From: JBAXQQ01 sp037131695
GTDB taxonomy: Bacteria > Armatimonadota > Hebobacteria > CAIYQO01
Reading direction: 5' to 3'
DNA length: 64,000 nucleotides
Assembly (NCBI GenBank): GCA_964638715.1
Contig: CAZWZF010000013.1
Location: forward strand, 1 to 64,000
A program made the position numbers and the translations under genes. This document shows, piece after piece, positions 10,301 through 18,400 of this stretch. Under the pieces are notes generated by a model. It was not told the origin of the DNA. It ran no database searches and worked only from the letters and a program-made list of their open reading frames with translations. Position 1 is the stretch's first letter; the number at the start of each line of letters is the position of its first letter.

Positions 10301-11077
10301 GTCCGGTTGCCAGCCTTTGGTAAGATCAAGCTGCCAGAAGTCGGTATTAGCCTCGATGCCAAGGTCATATTCTTCCTGTACCTGCGCGAAAGGAGCGCGG
10401 TCGGTGACGCGAATCACAGCCTGGTAATAGCCACTACCAACATATTCGAGGCGATAACGAATCTCAGTAAATACCGGTCCATTGGCAGTCTGCACCACCG
10501 TGAACTTCTTGACCAGTCGCTTCACCAGCATCGTTCCGGCACCACGCCAGGCACCTGCCCCGAGCCCAGTCGAGGGGCCGTCAGAACCGCGAAATGCCAA
10601 AATCGGTGCGGGCAGCGTATCGGCAGAGACAGGTTTATCATAGGTATTATCGACAGTTGCAGGAACCTTAACTGCAATATTCTGATTGGCAAGAACAAGG
10701 GTATCGCCATCACGAATTGCGGAAACTGTCGCTGGTGCTGCTTGGTCCTTACTATCTGTTTGAATAGTATAAACCGACGTGCCATTAACAGAAACTGCCG
10801 CGACAAAACTCAATGTTGATTTTCCCTTTTCGCCAGGTGTTAATTGCACCGGCAGCGACTTGCCGGTAGAATCCAGTACGCGCAAACCTTTACCACCATC
10901 AGCAGGAGTTGGGATGATATAATTCACCAAATCCGGAGGAAACCCACGACCTGTCCAATCTTTTATGGAAACTGTTAGTGGGTCAGCATTAACACTGATC
11001 GTAATTGCAATCAGAGTTAATAACACAAACAATAGCTTTTTAGCTAAGTTTGAATTAAAAGTTAAGTAAATCATCAT
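7355..11077 (-). CDS. Large secreted heparinase II/III-like lyase, 1240 aa
   Basis: A signal peptide (about residues 1-31) precedes a beta-rich N-terminal region, a central helical toroid, and a segment HWSHWGQDQGNMILYAKG (about 764-781) of the kind that carries the active-site histidine and asparagine in heparinase-like lyases. The C-terminal region is beta-sandwich. At about residues 911-928 there is a low-complexity linker of three Gly-Ser-Gly-Gln-Ala repeats encoded by a dispersed DNA repeat, and a similar short motif occurs near residue 170. It is probably an exported lyase on an acidic polysaccharide. It starts at ATG 11077 behind GGGAG and overlaps the SGNH hydrolase stop codon by 4 nt (ATGA), suggesting translational coupling. 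It is GC-rich (33 of 60 in the line at 8581). Confidence 0.8.
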   Translation of the reverse strand: MMIYLTFNSNLAKKLLFVLLTLIAITISVNADPLTVSIKDWTGRGFPPDLVNYIIPTPADGGKGLRVLDSTGKSLPVQLTPGEKGKSTLSFVAAVSVNGTSVYTIQTDSKDQAAPATVSAIRDGDTLVLANQNIAVKVPATVDNTYDKPVSADTLPAPILAFRGSDGPSTGLGAGAWRGAGTMLVKRLVKKFTVVQTANGPVFTEIRYRLEYVGSGYYQAVIRVTDRAPFAQVQEEYDLGIEANTDFWQLDLTKGWQPDAIEHMSVAGQGNGPATFVSLADEEKAKPASIDANIKTETGGDLPLRFIHHDSCWGSKFVAYYGVHVAAARQADLKNYPLAMVAPLHKGDWRRANSLPVYVKGGQVRVQFPMSVIQTSWLNEPRSDTSPFSCHEHDPALPTTYGRRIWALVLTPPTMTSKDLQGEAGTGNAVRIYYGVVGLDRYKDYILDWPDTKVNYPRVFTTPDWLAKPAQGVLPVISGVSGRSLQASINYIVSSISIHHHQALSDFGSPVGAAEAALANPKLSVDERRQLRTYLALLCYLLTEPDVTSAGDGSHHGNPNMGVARLSDRGNFAAMIPDHPMHKTWAEYMGSFLAYKQATFMAPEGAWIEYGASYHLHGYGKIERGLMGVLADKTAQADQAWAYNRADFDYLLNLLSPVDSRYGSRIIPGTANAPCGQSPHYIQAMGTVADKDPELAANLRWAWENNGKMVGTGGDAITIPAMIRPSIAAKEPTLTSRIYPGYGVIFRAHQGADETALYLRSGYHWSHWGQDQGNMILYAKGAVLLPPQPYQYGGPKDPAFPDKNFLRFGSPVAEMPYDWSDSNILDAQFGQSVDYAWHSTGYPDWWITPGAPPGWAKGVPNVSSEVNRKMLPGLGQKEGAFTWDRQVVFLKSPNAKGANYFVIRDSTQGDPSTGSGQAGSGQAGSGQGGQFASWFNLSLLGRKANVTMDGAKVSLDTEWPTKLDMIFTDRANPSFEMVEDDLPLFVGPYSNPTGTSRDWIAGNKKEQHVSLRLQSAPGQGVAWVLFPRGAGETTPTATQLAPGVTKIVTAEGTDYVFLSTVPLEYKGEGIEFSGLAATVRVPKTGKPELVLLRGNKLKFKRKAADGPVVTEPQVIAEGGKIRFVAPAPVYVKLTHGNMGVRGMGPFDLTFTSDGITGTVDGDIRTIVTTWPEKIVRPGYWMDGVRWCAGFADEPSISKGTTTPQFSLAFGVSAGKHVVKISEWEWPAMPIAPARTEVNLK
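8296..8348 (-). repeat. REP-like repeat inserted in frame in the lyase gene
   Basis: Three tandem 15-bp units (8296-8340; CCTGCCCTGAGCCCG on the plus strand, the third with one change) end in TCGAAGGG (8341-8348). The core (TTCGACAGGCTCAGGGCAGG on the minus strand) is a palindromic repeat type common between genes of many environmental bacteria. Here its length keeps the lyase frame open and codes for the Gly-Ser-Gly-Gln-Ala linker. Confidence 0.85.
10554..10577 (-). repeat. Second, degenerate copy of the same repeat core
   Basis: On the minus strand this reads CCCCTCGACTGGGCTCGGGG followed by CAGG. It differs from the core at 8326-8348 by a few substitutions and one extra base, and codes in the same frame for PSTGLGAG. 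Chance similarity in a GC-rich gene is possible. Confidence 0.45.
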
Positions 11078-11817
11078 TTATCTCCCTTTAGATTATTTAG
11101 TATTTGATTAAATGTTGTTTCAGCCCAAATTATATGACCCTTGTTAGTAGGGTGGCAATTATCCGTGTTAAAATGGTAATCAGCCCAGTTTTTACCGCCA
11201 TCTGTTGCAGTCATTATCGCACTGCGAATATCAACAAAAGGAACTTTTGCGTCTATAGCCGCCGTCTTTTGAGCGGCTAATGTTTCATCAAGATGTTTAA
11301 AAAAAGGTTTCAGCGGGTTATCTCCACCTGTGCCAACAATAACTGCGTCCGCGTTGTATCTTTTACGTATTTCAGACGCCATAGTTGTCAAAGCAAGTTG
11401 GGTTTCTTCCGGCACCAGATAATGATAACAACAGTCATTTGCCCCAAACGCGATTAACACCAGGTCGGGTTTAAACGGTTCCAGGTAATCAAGCCGTCCC
11501 AACCCTTCATAACTGTTTTGCCCGCCGATGGCAAAGAAACTGACAGTGAAAGCAGAGTCAGGATATGCCGTACCAAGTCGTTTTACTAAAACCGACCCCC
11601 AATTATCTTCCGCCGTTTTCGCGCCGCCATTCCAACCTTTTTTCACTTCGCTGATAGAGTCGCCATATATGACAACTTTAATAGGCTTTTTATCAGCAAT
11701 CAATTGTTGGATATGCGGCAATAAAACTGGTTTTATTTCATTAGCAGCAAGTTCTGCAGGGAAAACCACAAAATTTAAAAGTCCTGTTAACAACAGATAA
11801 ACAACAAAGTATTTCAT
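11074..11817 (-). CDS. Secreted SGNH/GDSL-family hydrolase
   Basis: A signal peptide (about 1-25) is followed by all four SGNH blocks: IYGDSIS with the nucleophile Ser54, IGGQNS (block II Gly), FGANDCC (block III Asn) and DNCHPTNKGH near the C-terminus with the catalytic Asp-x-x-His. Length (247 aa) is normal for the family. It would remove acetyl or other acyl groups from carbohydrates outside the cytoplasm, which fits its place as first gene of an operon with lyases. The ATG at 11817 has AGGTG 6 nt upstream and is preferred to the GTG at 11826. A GGAACGTTCC operator lies about 50 nt upstream of the start codon. Confidence 0.88.
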   Translation of the reverse strand: MKYFVVYLLLTGLLNFVVFPAELAANEIKPVLLPHIQQLIADKKPIKVVIYGDSISEVKKGWNGGAKTAEDNWGSVLVKRLGTAYPDSAFTVSFFAIGGQNSYEGLGRLDYLEPFKPDLVLIAFGANDCCYHYLVPEETQLALTTMASEIRKRYNADAVIVGTGGDNPLKPFFKHLDETLAAQKTAAIDAKVPFVDIRSAIMTATDGGKNWADYHFNTDNCHPTNKGHIIWAETTFNQILNNLKGDK

Positions 11818-11867
11818 TTTATTCACCTAACTTATTTTTTCTTTTATTGTATGACACTAAATTATTA

Positions 11868-11877
11868 GGAACGTTCC
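11868..11877 (-). promoter_or_regulatory. LacI-type operator upstream of the SGNH-lyase operon
   Basis: The perfect palindrome GGAACGTTCC sits in the minus-strand context ATGGAACGTTCCTA, identical to the context at 33012. The 40 bases upstream of it on the minus strand are AT-rich and hold plausible but not consensus promoter boxes. It lies 50 nt before the SGNH hydrolase start codon. Confidence 0.75.
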
Positions 11878-11961
11878 ATATTTTTTATATTTTTATCAAA
11901 ATTGAAGGATAATTGTTTGAATGGAAACGGCAGAAATAATGTGGTTTGTTTTATTATTTAT

Positions 11962-12003
11962 GTCCTTTAATTAACAAACTCATTAATTAATTAATTAAAG
12001 GAC
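11962..12003. repeat. Inverted repeat between pseudopilin and SGNH genes
   Basis: Arms GTCCTTTAATTAA (11962-11974) and TTAATTAAAGGAC (11991-12003) can pair over 13 bp. It follows the stop codon of the minus-strand pseudopilin gene and could act as its transcript end, but no clear T-run follows, so a terminator role is only possible. Confidence 0.4.
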
Positions 12004-12022
12004 AAGTCTAATTGCATTCAGT

Positions 12023-13822
12023 CTAATTTGTTACCGTCAACGTGCCGGTACCGGTAATATATGCTGAGGTATTAGTGCTGTTATATGTACCCGGCACCTG
12101 GGCAACTCCACCAATAACAAGACTCTTCACCGTTTCAGAACAACCATTCAAATTTAGCAACCCCGGACTGCTTACAGTAATAGTAGCAGTGTCAGCAATC
12201 TGGTTGCTTGCTAACCACTGCAAAGTACCATTCGTCACCGTTACATCAGTTGGAATAGCCACCACACCAGCAGATTTACTAAGGCGAAATAGACCGGCAT
12301 TTACCGTTACCGGACCAGTAAAAGTATTAGGGGATGTGCCAGACAATGTTGCACGATCTTGGCCACTGACATTACTGCCATTCTTAATAATACCGCCACT
12401 GCCAGAAATAATGCCTGAAAACGTTGGATATCCGCTACCCGTTGAGTAGATAGTGATAGTCCTGTTCAGAGTAATATTCCCACTAAATGTTGGACTACCC
12501 AAGTTATTTCGTACTGCAAACATAGTAGTTCCAGTTGAATTTGAATTGTTTACAACGATATTTCGGCTCATAGTTACATTACTTGCATGCTGCAGTTCCA
12601 GATTATCACTTACCCCGGTTCCACTGTCACCTATCACAATAGCAGAAGTTCCCGCTCCGAATGAACTCACATCTTTAAACATAAGTATACCGTTTCGCAA
12701 GGTGGTGGTACCGGTATATGTGTTAGCATCGGAAAGATTCCAGGTGCCCGCTCCAATTTTTATAATCGACAAAGTACCGCCACCAGTACCATTATCCAGT
12801 GAACCTATATATGATGTATAGGTGGAATTCTTACCTATCTGGGCAACTCCTGTAGCCCCACCACCCAGATACAGGGTGTAATCACCACCGGATTTTGCAG
12901 TACCACTGATCTTGCCAAAATATCCATACTTTGGATTATTAAAAGTGAAAGTATACGAACCACCGCTTCCACCTTCCAATCGAATTGGAAGATAATAGCC
13001 AATCCCGCCTGTACCCGATGAAACTATCGACCCGCCATTAGTCAGGCTCAATACACTGTTATTAGTGCCAACAATGGCATGGGCATGAGTATCTATGGTA
13101 TCAACTATTTTTTGAATATTATAACTATTATCCATTTCGATGGTGTAATGAGCTGCTTTTAAAAAATTCAAAGTATCACCGCAGTCTATTGTACCAACAA
13201 TACCAGCTACCGTATTACCTGTCCAATTAGCAGGTACGGACCATAGTTGACCGGTTTGGGTTGGTCCGGCAGGATTAACGCTGGTCGAATTATTCCAGGT
13301 ACAGTTAACTCCCGGCCTTGTAACAGATGCTCCATTAGGGGTAACCAGCGCTACATGCCCGTCTACATAGCTCTGTGCAGACTTATTTGAATGACGGTAC
13401 GCAATAGTGTTGCCATCACTGTCAGCTGTCAGCCATACGGTGCTGGCATCGCCAGTTTTTCCTTCGGAATCCCGCACGTCACCCAAGGCACATCCGGCTA
13501 CATTAGCTTTCTTGTCACTGCCAACAGTATCATTATATTGATAGCCAACGGGCAGGTTTTTACCCGCAGTCGGACAGTTAAGAAGCTGATTATCCACACC
13601 GGCATCGCGCCAAACATTGGCAGTGCCAGGAAGAGTTTCTTCATGGTCTTGACAATACATAAGAATAGAAGCAGCAATTTGACGTTGATTGCTTACACAT
13701 GTCGTCTGTCGTGCCTTTTCTCTTGCGCGAGCAAATACCGGGAACAGAATTGCGGCGAGGATGGCAATAATGGCAATCACTACCAGCAGTTCAATGAGCG
13801 TGAAACCATAATTTTTTTTCAT
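12023..13822 (-). CDS. Pseudopilin-like protein with autotransporter-type beta-strand repeats
   Basis: The N-terminus has a type IV prepilin/pseudopilin cleavage site (G6|FTLIE, glutamate at +5) and a hydrophobic helix ending ILFPVFARAREKARQ. An H-X9-DG motif follows (HSNKSAQSYVDGHV). Instead of a short globular domain, the remaining 400 or so residues form passenger-type repeats: GAGTWNLSDANTYTGTTTLRNG and similar, ending GTGTLTVTN, the signature of autotransporter-associated beta-strand repeats. I infer a surface or extracellular fibre anchored by a pilin-like helix, for adhesion or glycan binding. The ATG at 13822 follows GGAGG by 7 nt. The promoter is near consensus and carries two operators, so the gene should be tightly repressed. 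Confidence 0.85.
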   Translation of the reverse strand: MKKNYGFTLIELLVVIAIIAILAAILFPVFARAREKARQTTCVSNQRQIAASILMYCQDHEETLPGTANVWRDAGVDNQLLNCPTAGKNLPVGYQYNDTVGSDKKANVAGCALGDVRDSEGKTGDASTVWLTADSDGNTIAYRHSNKSAQSYVDGHVALVTPNGASVTRPGVNCTWNNSTSVNPAGPTQTGQLWSVPANWTGNTVAGIVGTIDCGDTLNFLKAAHYTIEMDNSYNIQKIVDTIDTHAHAIVGTNNSVLSLTNGGSIVSSGTGGIGYYLPIRLEGGSGGSYTFTFNNPKYGYFGKISGTAKSGGDYTLYLGGGATGVAQIGKNSTYTSYIGSLDNGTGGGTLSIIKIGAGTWNLSDANTYTGTTTLRNGILMFKDVSSFGAGTSAIVIGDSGTGVSDNLELQHASNVTMSRNIVVNNSNSTGTTMFAVRNNLGSPTFSGNITLNRTITIYSTGSGYPTFSGIISGSGGIIKNGSNVSGQDRATLSGTSPNTFTGPVTVNAGLFRLSKSAGVVAIPTDVTVTNGTLQWLASNQIADTATITVSSPGLLNLNGCSETVKSLVIGGVAQVPGTYNSTNTSAYITGTGTLTVTN

Positions 13823-13842
13823 ACATTTACCTCCAATACAAA

Positions 13843-13858
13843 TTCGGAGCGCTCCGAA
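13843..13858. promoter_or_regulatory. Operator O2, 16-bp perfect palindrome
   Basis: TTCGGAGCGCTCCGAA is a perfect palindrome 20 nt upstream of the pseudopilin ATG at 13822. It shares the GGAxCG/CGxTCC layout of the GGAACGTTCC operators, with G:C in place of A:T in both half-sites. Confidence 0.65.
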
Positions 13859-13885
13859 TAAATTATATTAAAAAAGTTATGATTC

Positions 13886-13925
13886 GGAACGCTCCAATTA
13901 TAACAACAATATTTTACAGTGTCAA
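13886..13925 (-). promoter_or_regulatory. Consensus sigma70-like promoter with operator O1
   Basis: On the minus strand TTGACA (13925-13920), a 17-nt spacer and TATAAT (13902-13897) are followed after one base by the operator GGAGCGTTCC (13895-13886). The operator covers the expected transcription start of the pseudopilin gene, the classical position for repression. Confidence 0.8.
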
Positions 13926-14008
13926 TATCTTTATCAATATTTTACAGAAAATTTATTAGTTGTTAGAATATTGACATAAATCTTTTAATTGTGTAGCGTA
14001 TAAATCAC

Positions 14009-15154
14009 ATGGTAAATATAGTGTCAAATAATGATATTAATCCCCAAAAACGAATAACAATATATGATGTAGCCCGCGAATGTGGTGTCAGCAAATCTAC
14101 GGTATCAATGGTGTTGACCGGAGACGACAGAGTAAACAGTAAAACTATTGAACGTGTGCGGGAAGCAATAACAAAAACAGGATATCACCCGCAACATAAT
14201 CAATCAGCAAGACGATTGGTACTAATGAAGTATGATCGTGCTCCACTTAATAATACTATAGCAATTATTATACCCGGAGAATTTATGGATGATCCTTATC
14301 ATCATGATATATTCCGTGGAGTCTGGAATGTATTGAAAAACTCAGGTTTAGATTTAATAATTATTAGCCAAGATACCATCCTTGATAGTAATAATCCGAT
14401 TTCAACCTGTATTGCCAGAGGTGATGTTGATGGAGTGATTATAGTTGAAAGCATGGAAAGTCCCGCGCAATCCATGTTAGAACGTTTACGTCGGGAATTT
14501 GGATTTGGACAAAAACCTGTTATAACTACAATGGTTGATATTCCTGATTCATATTCTGTATTACCTAACCTATTGATCGGCAGTAAACAAGCAACTGAAT
14601 ATTTATTGCATAATGGTCACAGGCATATTTTGCAACTTTCTCCTAATTTCGCTCCTTATCTGGCTAAACCTCGTCTGGAAGGTATCTTCGAAGGATATAA
14701 ATCATATAATCTGCAAGCTAATAATTACCTGACTGTAAGATACATTGATTATATTTGGTTAGATATTAATAGTAACATCATACCTCCGGCAACAATGTTT
14801 AAAGATCTTTACCGTACCAGTGGAGAAGAGATTATTCCATATTTGGCTGCCCATCCTGAAATCACAGCAATTCTTGCATGGAATGACCCCTGCGCTATTC
14901 ATCTCATAAATTTATTATCTTCCTTTGGCATATCTGTTCCTGAACAGATAAGCGTTATCGGTCATGATGATACATTTCCATTCCTTGATAAAACCGGTAA
15001 TAATCAATTAACAACTATTAAAATACCACTCATTGAAATCGGTAAAGCAGCAGGACAACTGATTTGTAATTTAACAAAAGATGAACCGACAGATGATATA
15101 CCCCGGGTACTGCCAACTAATCTAGTAATTCGAAAGTCAACAAAAAATATATAG
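14009..15154 (+). CDS. LacI-family transcriptional regulator
   Basis: Residues 17-36 form the LacI-type helix-turn-helix (TIYDVARECGVSKSTVSMVL), followed by the hinge region to about residue 70 and a periplasmic-binding-protein-like effector domain (NTIAIIIPG, then PEQISVIGHDD and LTTIKIPLIEIGKAA near the C-terminus). Total length 381 aa is slightly long for the family. The effector is presumably a sugar or oligosaccharide. It is divergent from the pseudopilin gene, with two palindromic operators between them, and is the only LacI-type gene in the window, so it is the best candidate to bind the GGAACGTTCC sites. A TTGACA lies at 13971-13976, only 33 nt before the ATG, and no ribosome binding site is visible, so the message may have a very short leader. 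Confidence 0.9.
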   Translation: MVNIVSNNDINPQKRITIYDVARECGVSKSTVSMVLTGDDRVNSKTIERVREAITKTGYHPQHNQSARRLVLMKYDRAPLNNTIAIIIPGEFMDDPYHHDIFRGVWNVLKNSGLDLIIISQDTILDSNNPISTCIARGDVDGVIIVESMESPAQSMLERLRREFGFGQKPVITTMVDIPDSYSVLPNLLIGSKQATEYLLHNGHRHILQLSPNFAPYLAKPRLEGIFEGYKSYNLQANNYLTVRYIDYIWLDINSNIIPPATMFKDLYRTSGEEIIPYLAAHPEITAILAWNDPCAIHLINLLSSFGISVPEQISVIGHDDTFPFLDKTGNNQLTTIKIPLIEIGKAAGQLICNLTKDEPTDDIPRVLPTNLVIRKSTKNI

Positions 15155-15173
15155 TGAAGTTATTTAACATTGA

Positions 15174-15389
15174 CTAATTGATATACACAACTATTACCTT
15201 TCCGCCATAAATCTCTGCGGTGCTGATAGTTTGGCTGACCGTGCAGAATGGGAAGGCAATTATATTCTATTACCAATAACTACCGTTAACCTGACTGTTG
15301 CAAATCACGACACTACATGGTACGCTTATGACGCTTTAAACACATATAAAAAGATTGATGTTTTGGGTTATTTAAATTCCAGCTATTGA
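15174..15389 (+). pseudogene. Orphan C-terminal coding remnant
   Basis: One frame is open for 71 codons with protein-like composition (AEWEGNYILLPITTVNLTVA, then TWYAYDALNTYKK and DVLGYLNSSY) but has no start codon or ribosome binding site and begins 19 nt after the LacI gene stop. It looks like the tail of a beta-sandwich-ending protein whose body is gone. I find no parent gene in this window. Confidence 0.45.
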
Positions 15390-15454
15390 CGCATAGATTG
15401 TGTTGGAGTAAAACAATCATGATAATTTACCCATATCTATTTTGGAGGTTTTTT

Positions 15455-18400
15455 ATGCTTGCTTACCAATATTTTCGAGTTGTTTTTCCAATAACAATAT
15501 TTATACTGTTGTTTTCAATGATGTTATCACCATCCGTCAAGGCTGGCGGGGTGGTGATAGAAGGCAAGCATCAATTTATTTCGGTAGTGCCTGCACCCGG
15601 TAAAGTGGTAATTGATGATAAACTTGACGATTGGGATTTGTCAGGGGAGATTCTCACGTATGAGTTTCTGGAAACTGCTGAAAAACGGCATGCACGTACT
15701 GCGATGATGTATGATGCTGATAATTTATATATTACAGTGACATTTCGCGATGACACCCCGATGATGAATATGGTCAATGGAAAAGTTGATAAATCCCGCG
15801 GGTGGGATTCTGATGCTTATCAGGTACGGTTGGTTAATGATCCGGGAGTCGGATATCCTATTCAGGCAAAGAAAGAGCTGCCAATAGGTCGTGACCTTAT
15901 TTTCTGGTATTTCACCGGAAATAAGGAGCCATGGCTTGCTGTTACCGATTTTACAATAGTTCCACCCGGTGAATCAAGATACGATTTTGAGAATGTGCGC
16001 GTGTTTTCCGGTACGGATTCCGGTGTCGCTTTTGCTCCTGTTGATGGCGGTTATATTCTGGAAGCCAAAGTTCCCTGGAAACGGCTTGATATGACCGGTC
16101 CGCCTGCACCCGGCACTAAAATAGCGATGACCTCACAGCATCTGTGGGGTAATGATACCGGAACGCGTTATTCTACCTCGGTTAATGATATCACCGCTCC
16201 AGGCGGCGGATTCACCTACCAACGCGTCACCGGATGGGGATATGCGCTCTTTGAACCGACTGGAAAACTGGCGCGTGACCGCGAAGAATTGCCCAAACCA
16301 ATGGCAGTTGCCAATACCCTTTCTTTCACATACAACCTCCCACAGGCTGGTTTTGCCAGCATTGGTATTTTTAATACAGATGGCGATTTGGTGCGTACTC
16401 TTCTAACAGCTGAAAAACGCCAGGTTGGCGAGAATACTGAACGTTGGGATGGTCTGAATGATTTTGGCGATGTGCTTCCAGCCGGAAAATATACTGCCAA
16501 AATGCTCACTCATCAAGGCATCACGCAAGAATGGATTGTTTCGCTGCACAATTCTGGAAATCCCCCCTGGGTAACCTCAAATGGCAAAGGAAGCTGGGGT
16601 GGCGATCATGGTGTACCTTTGGATGTTGCCGCATCTGCCGATCGTATTTTCCTTCTTTGGGATTCGGCTGAAGCAGGATGGCATCTTATTGGCTGCACTC
16701 CCGATGGACAAAAACAGTGGGGCACCTGGGTATACCAGAATTATCCAGCACCCAATTCACTGGCTACTGACGGCAAATTGGTTTATGTTTCGCAAGGTGC
16801 GGGAATTACAGTGCACGATGGAGAAACCGGCAAACCGCTGACCTTTTCCAATAACAAGCGCGGCTTTGATATTGAAGGTGGTGGAGTAACAGATATTGTT
16901 TATAACGATAAGCATCTTTATGCGCTGGCAAAAGGGAAAGTATACAAGATTCAACTTGACCCGCCCAAAATTATCAGCAGTATCAATGTTGGCGAGGGAA
17001 CAAAAGGATTGGCAATAGTTACCAATTCCAACTTTCTGCTGACTATTGCCGCAGATGGCACTATCCTTCGCATTGACCCGCCAATGCTGACAAAAGAAGT
17101 ACTTTTCGCCGCCCCTTTGGTTAATCCATTCGATTTAACCATATCGCCTGATGGAAAGAAAATATATGTTTCAGACCAGGGACGAACCGAGAATGTAGTA
17201 AAAGTATTCAGTTACCCGGACGGAAATCCCGCCGGCACAGTGGGCAAACCGGGCGGACGTCCCGCTATCGGCAAGTTTGACCCTAATGGTTTATTTATGC
17301 CCGGCGGGTTAGCTTTCGATTTAAAAGGTCGTCTATGGGTAACTGAGATGGACCAGTCCCCAAAGCGGATTAGCGTATGGCAACCGGTAGGAAAACAAGG
17401 AAAACTCGTTAATGAGTATTTCGGTGGTTCTGCTTATTCAGTTGGATTAAGCGCCGACCCGGAAAATCCAGAAAATGTCTATATTCATAACACACGCTGG
17501 ATTGTTGATTACGAAAAACGAACGGCAAAACTTGACTGCACTTTTATGCGGCCAGGTTATTATGGTCTGCAGCCAGCAGCCAGCAATGGTTTTATGGGTT
17601 ATTCACTTCGTATCCGCCACATGAATGGACGCACTTTCTTGTTTTCAGCAACCAGTGTATGGGAAATGATTGGCGATCATGCAGTACCAATCTTCGCTGC
17701 TGCGGGGATGGAGCGTGCCCCTGGATGGCCGATTATAATGAAACCCAACCCGTGGGCATGGAGCTGCTACTGGTATGACCTGAACCATGATGGTTTTATG
17801 CAGTCTAACGAAGTGGAATCGGTGGAAAAACGTGGCGGTATCGATATGAATTGGGGTACAAATATGGGTGACGACCTCGCTTTAGAAATCGGCACTGCGC
17901 GTGTAGGTGTCAAAGAATGGCGCGATAGTTTGCCTATATGGAATAAGCCCTACGATGTAAAACCTGTATTTCAACCGAAAGAAAATCTGTGGGGAGGAGT
18001 GAATTGGAATAAAGATTTATCCCGCTGCTATACACTGGAAACAAATGAGGGTTATTACAATAACGATATGCGGCGTAATGGAATCGCCTGCTACACACCG
18101 GATGGTAAGCGATTGTGGCGTTTTAAAGCAGGAATTGGTATGGATGTAAACGCCCCGCTTACAAAAGTCGGCGAAATACGTGGCGCGCAAAAGTTTATTG
18201 GTTTCATACAAACTGGTCCTGACAAAGGTGGTGAATTAGTTACAGTTAATGGTTATTATGGCAACTATAATATGCTGAATGAGGACGGTCTATTTGTGCA
18301 TGAATTCTGCCATGATAACCGTCGCGGCTACCCGCAGGATTCAAACAATCTCAATCCAGAGGGGTTCAGCGGTTTTATATTTCAACATCCAAAAACGAAG

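Noticed and set aside
9956..10819. Long plus-strand open frame (287 codons) opposite the lyase gene
   Set aside because: It is the antisense shadow of the 1240-aa lyase, has no ribosome binding site and reads as low-quality protein.
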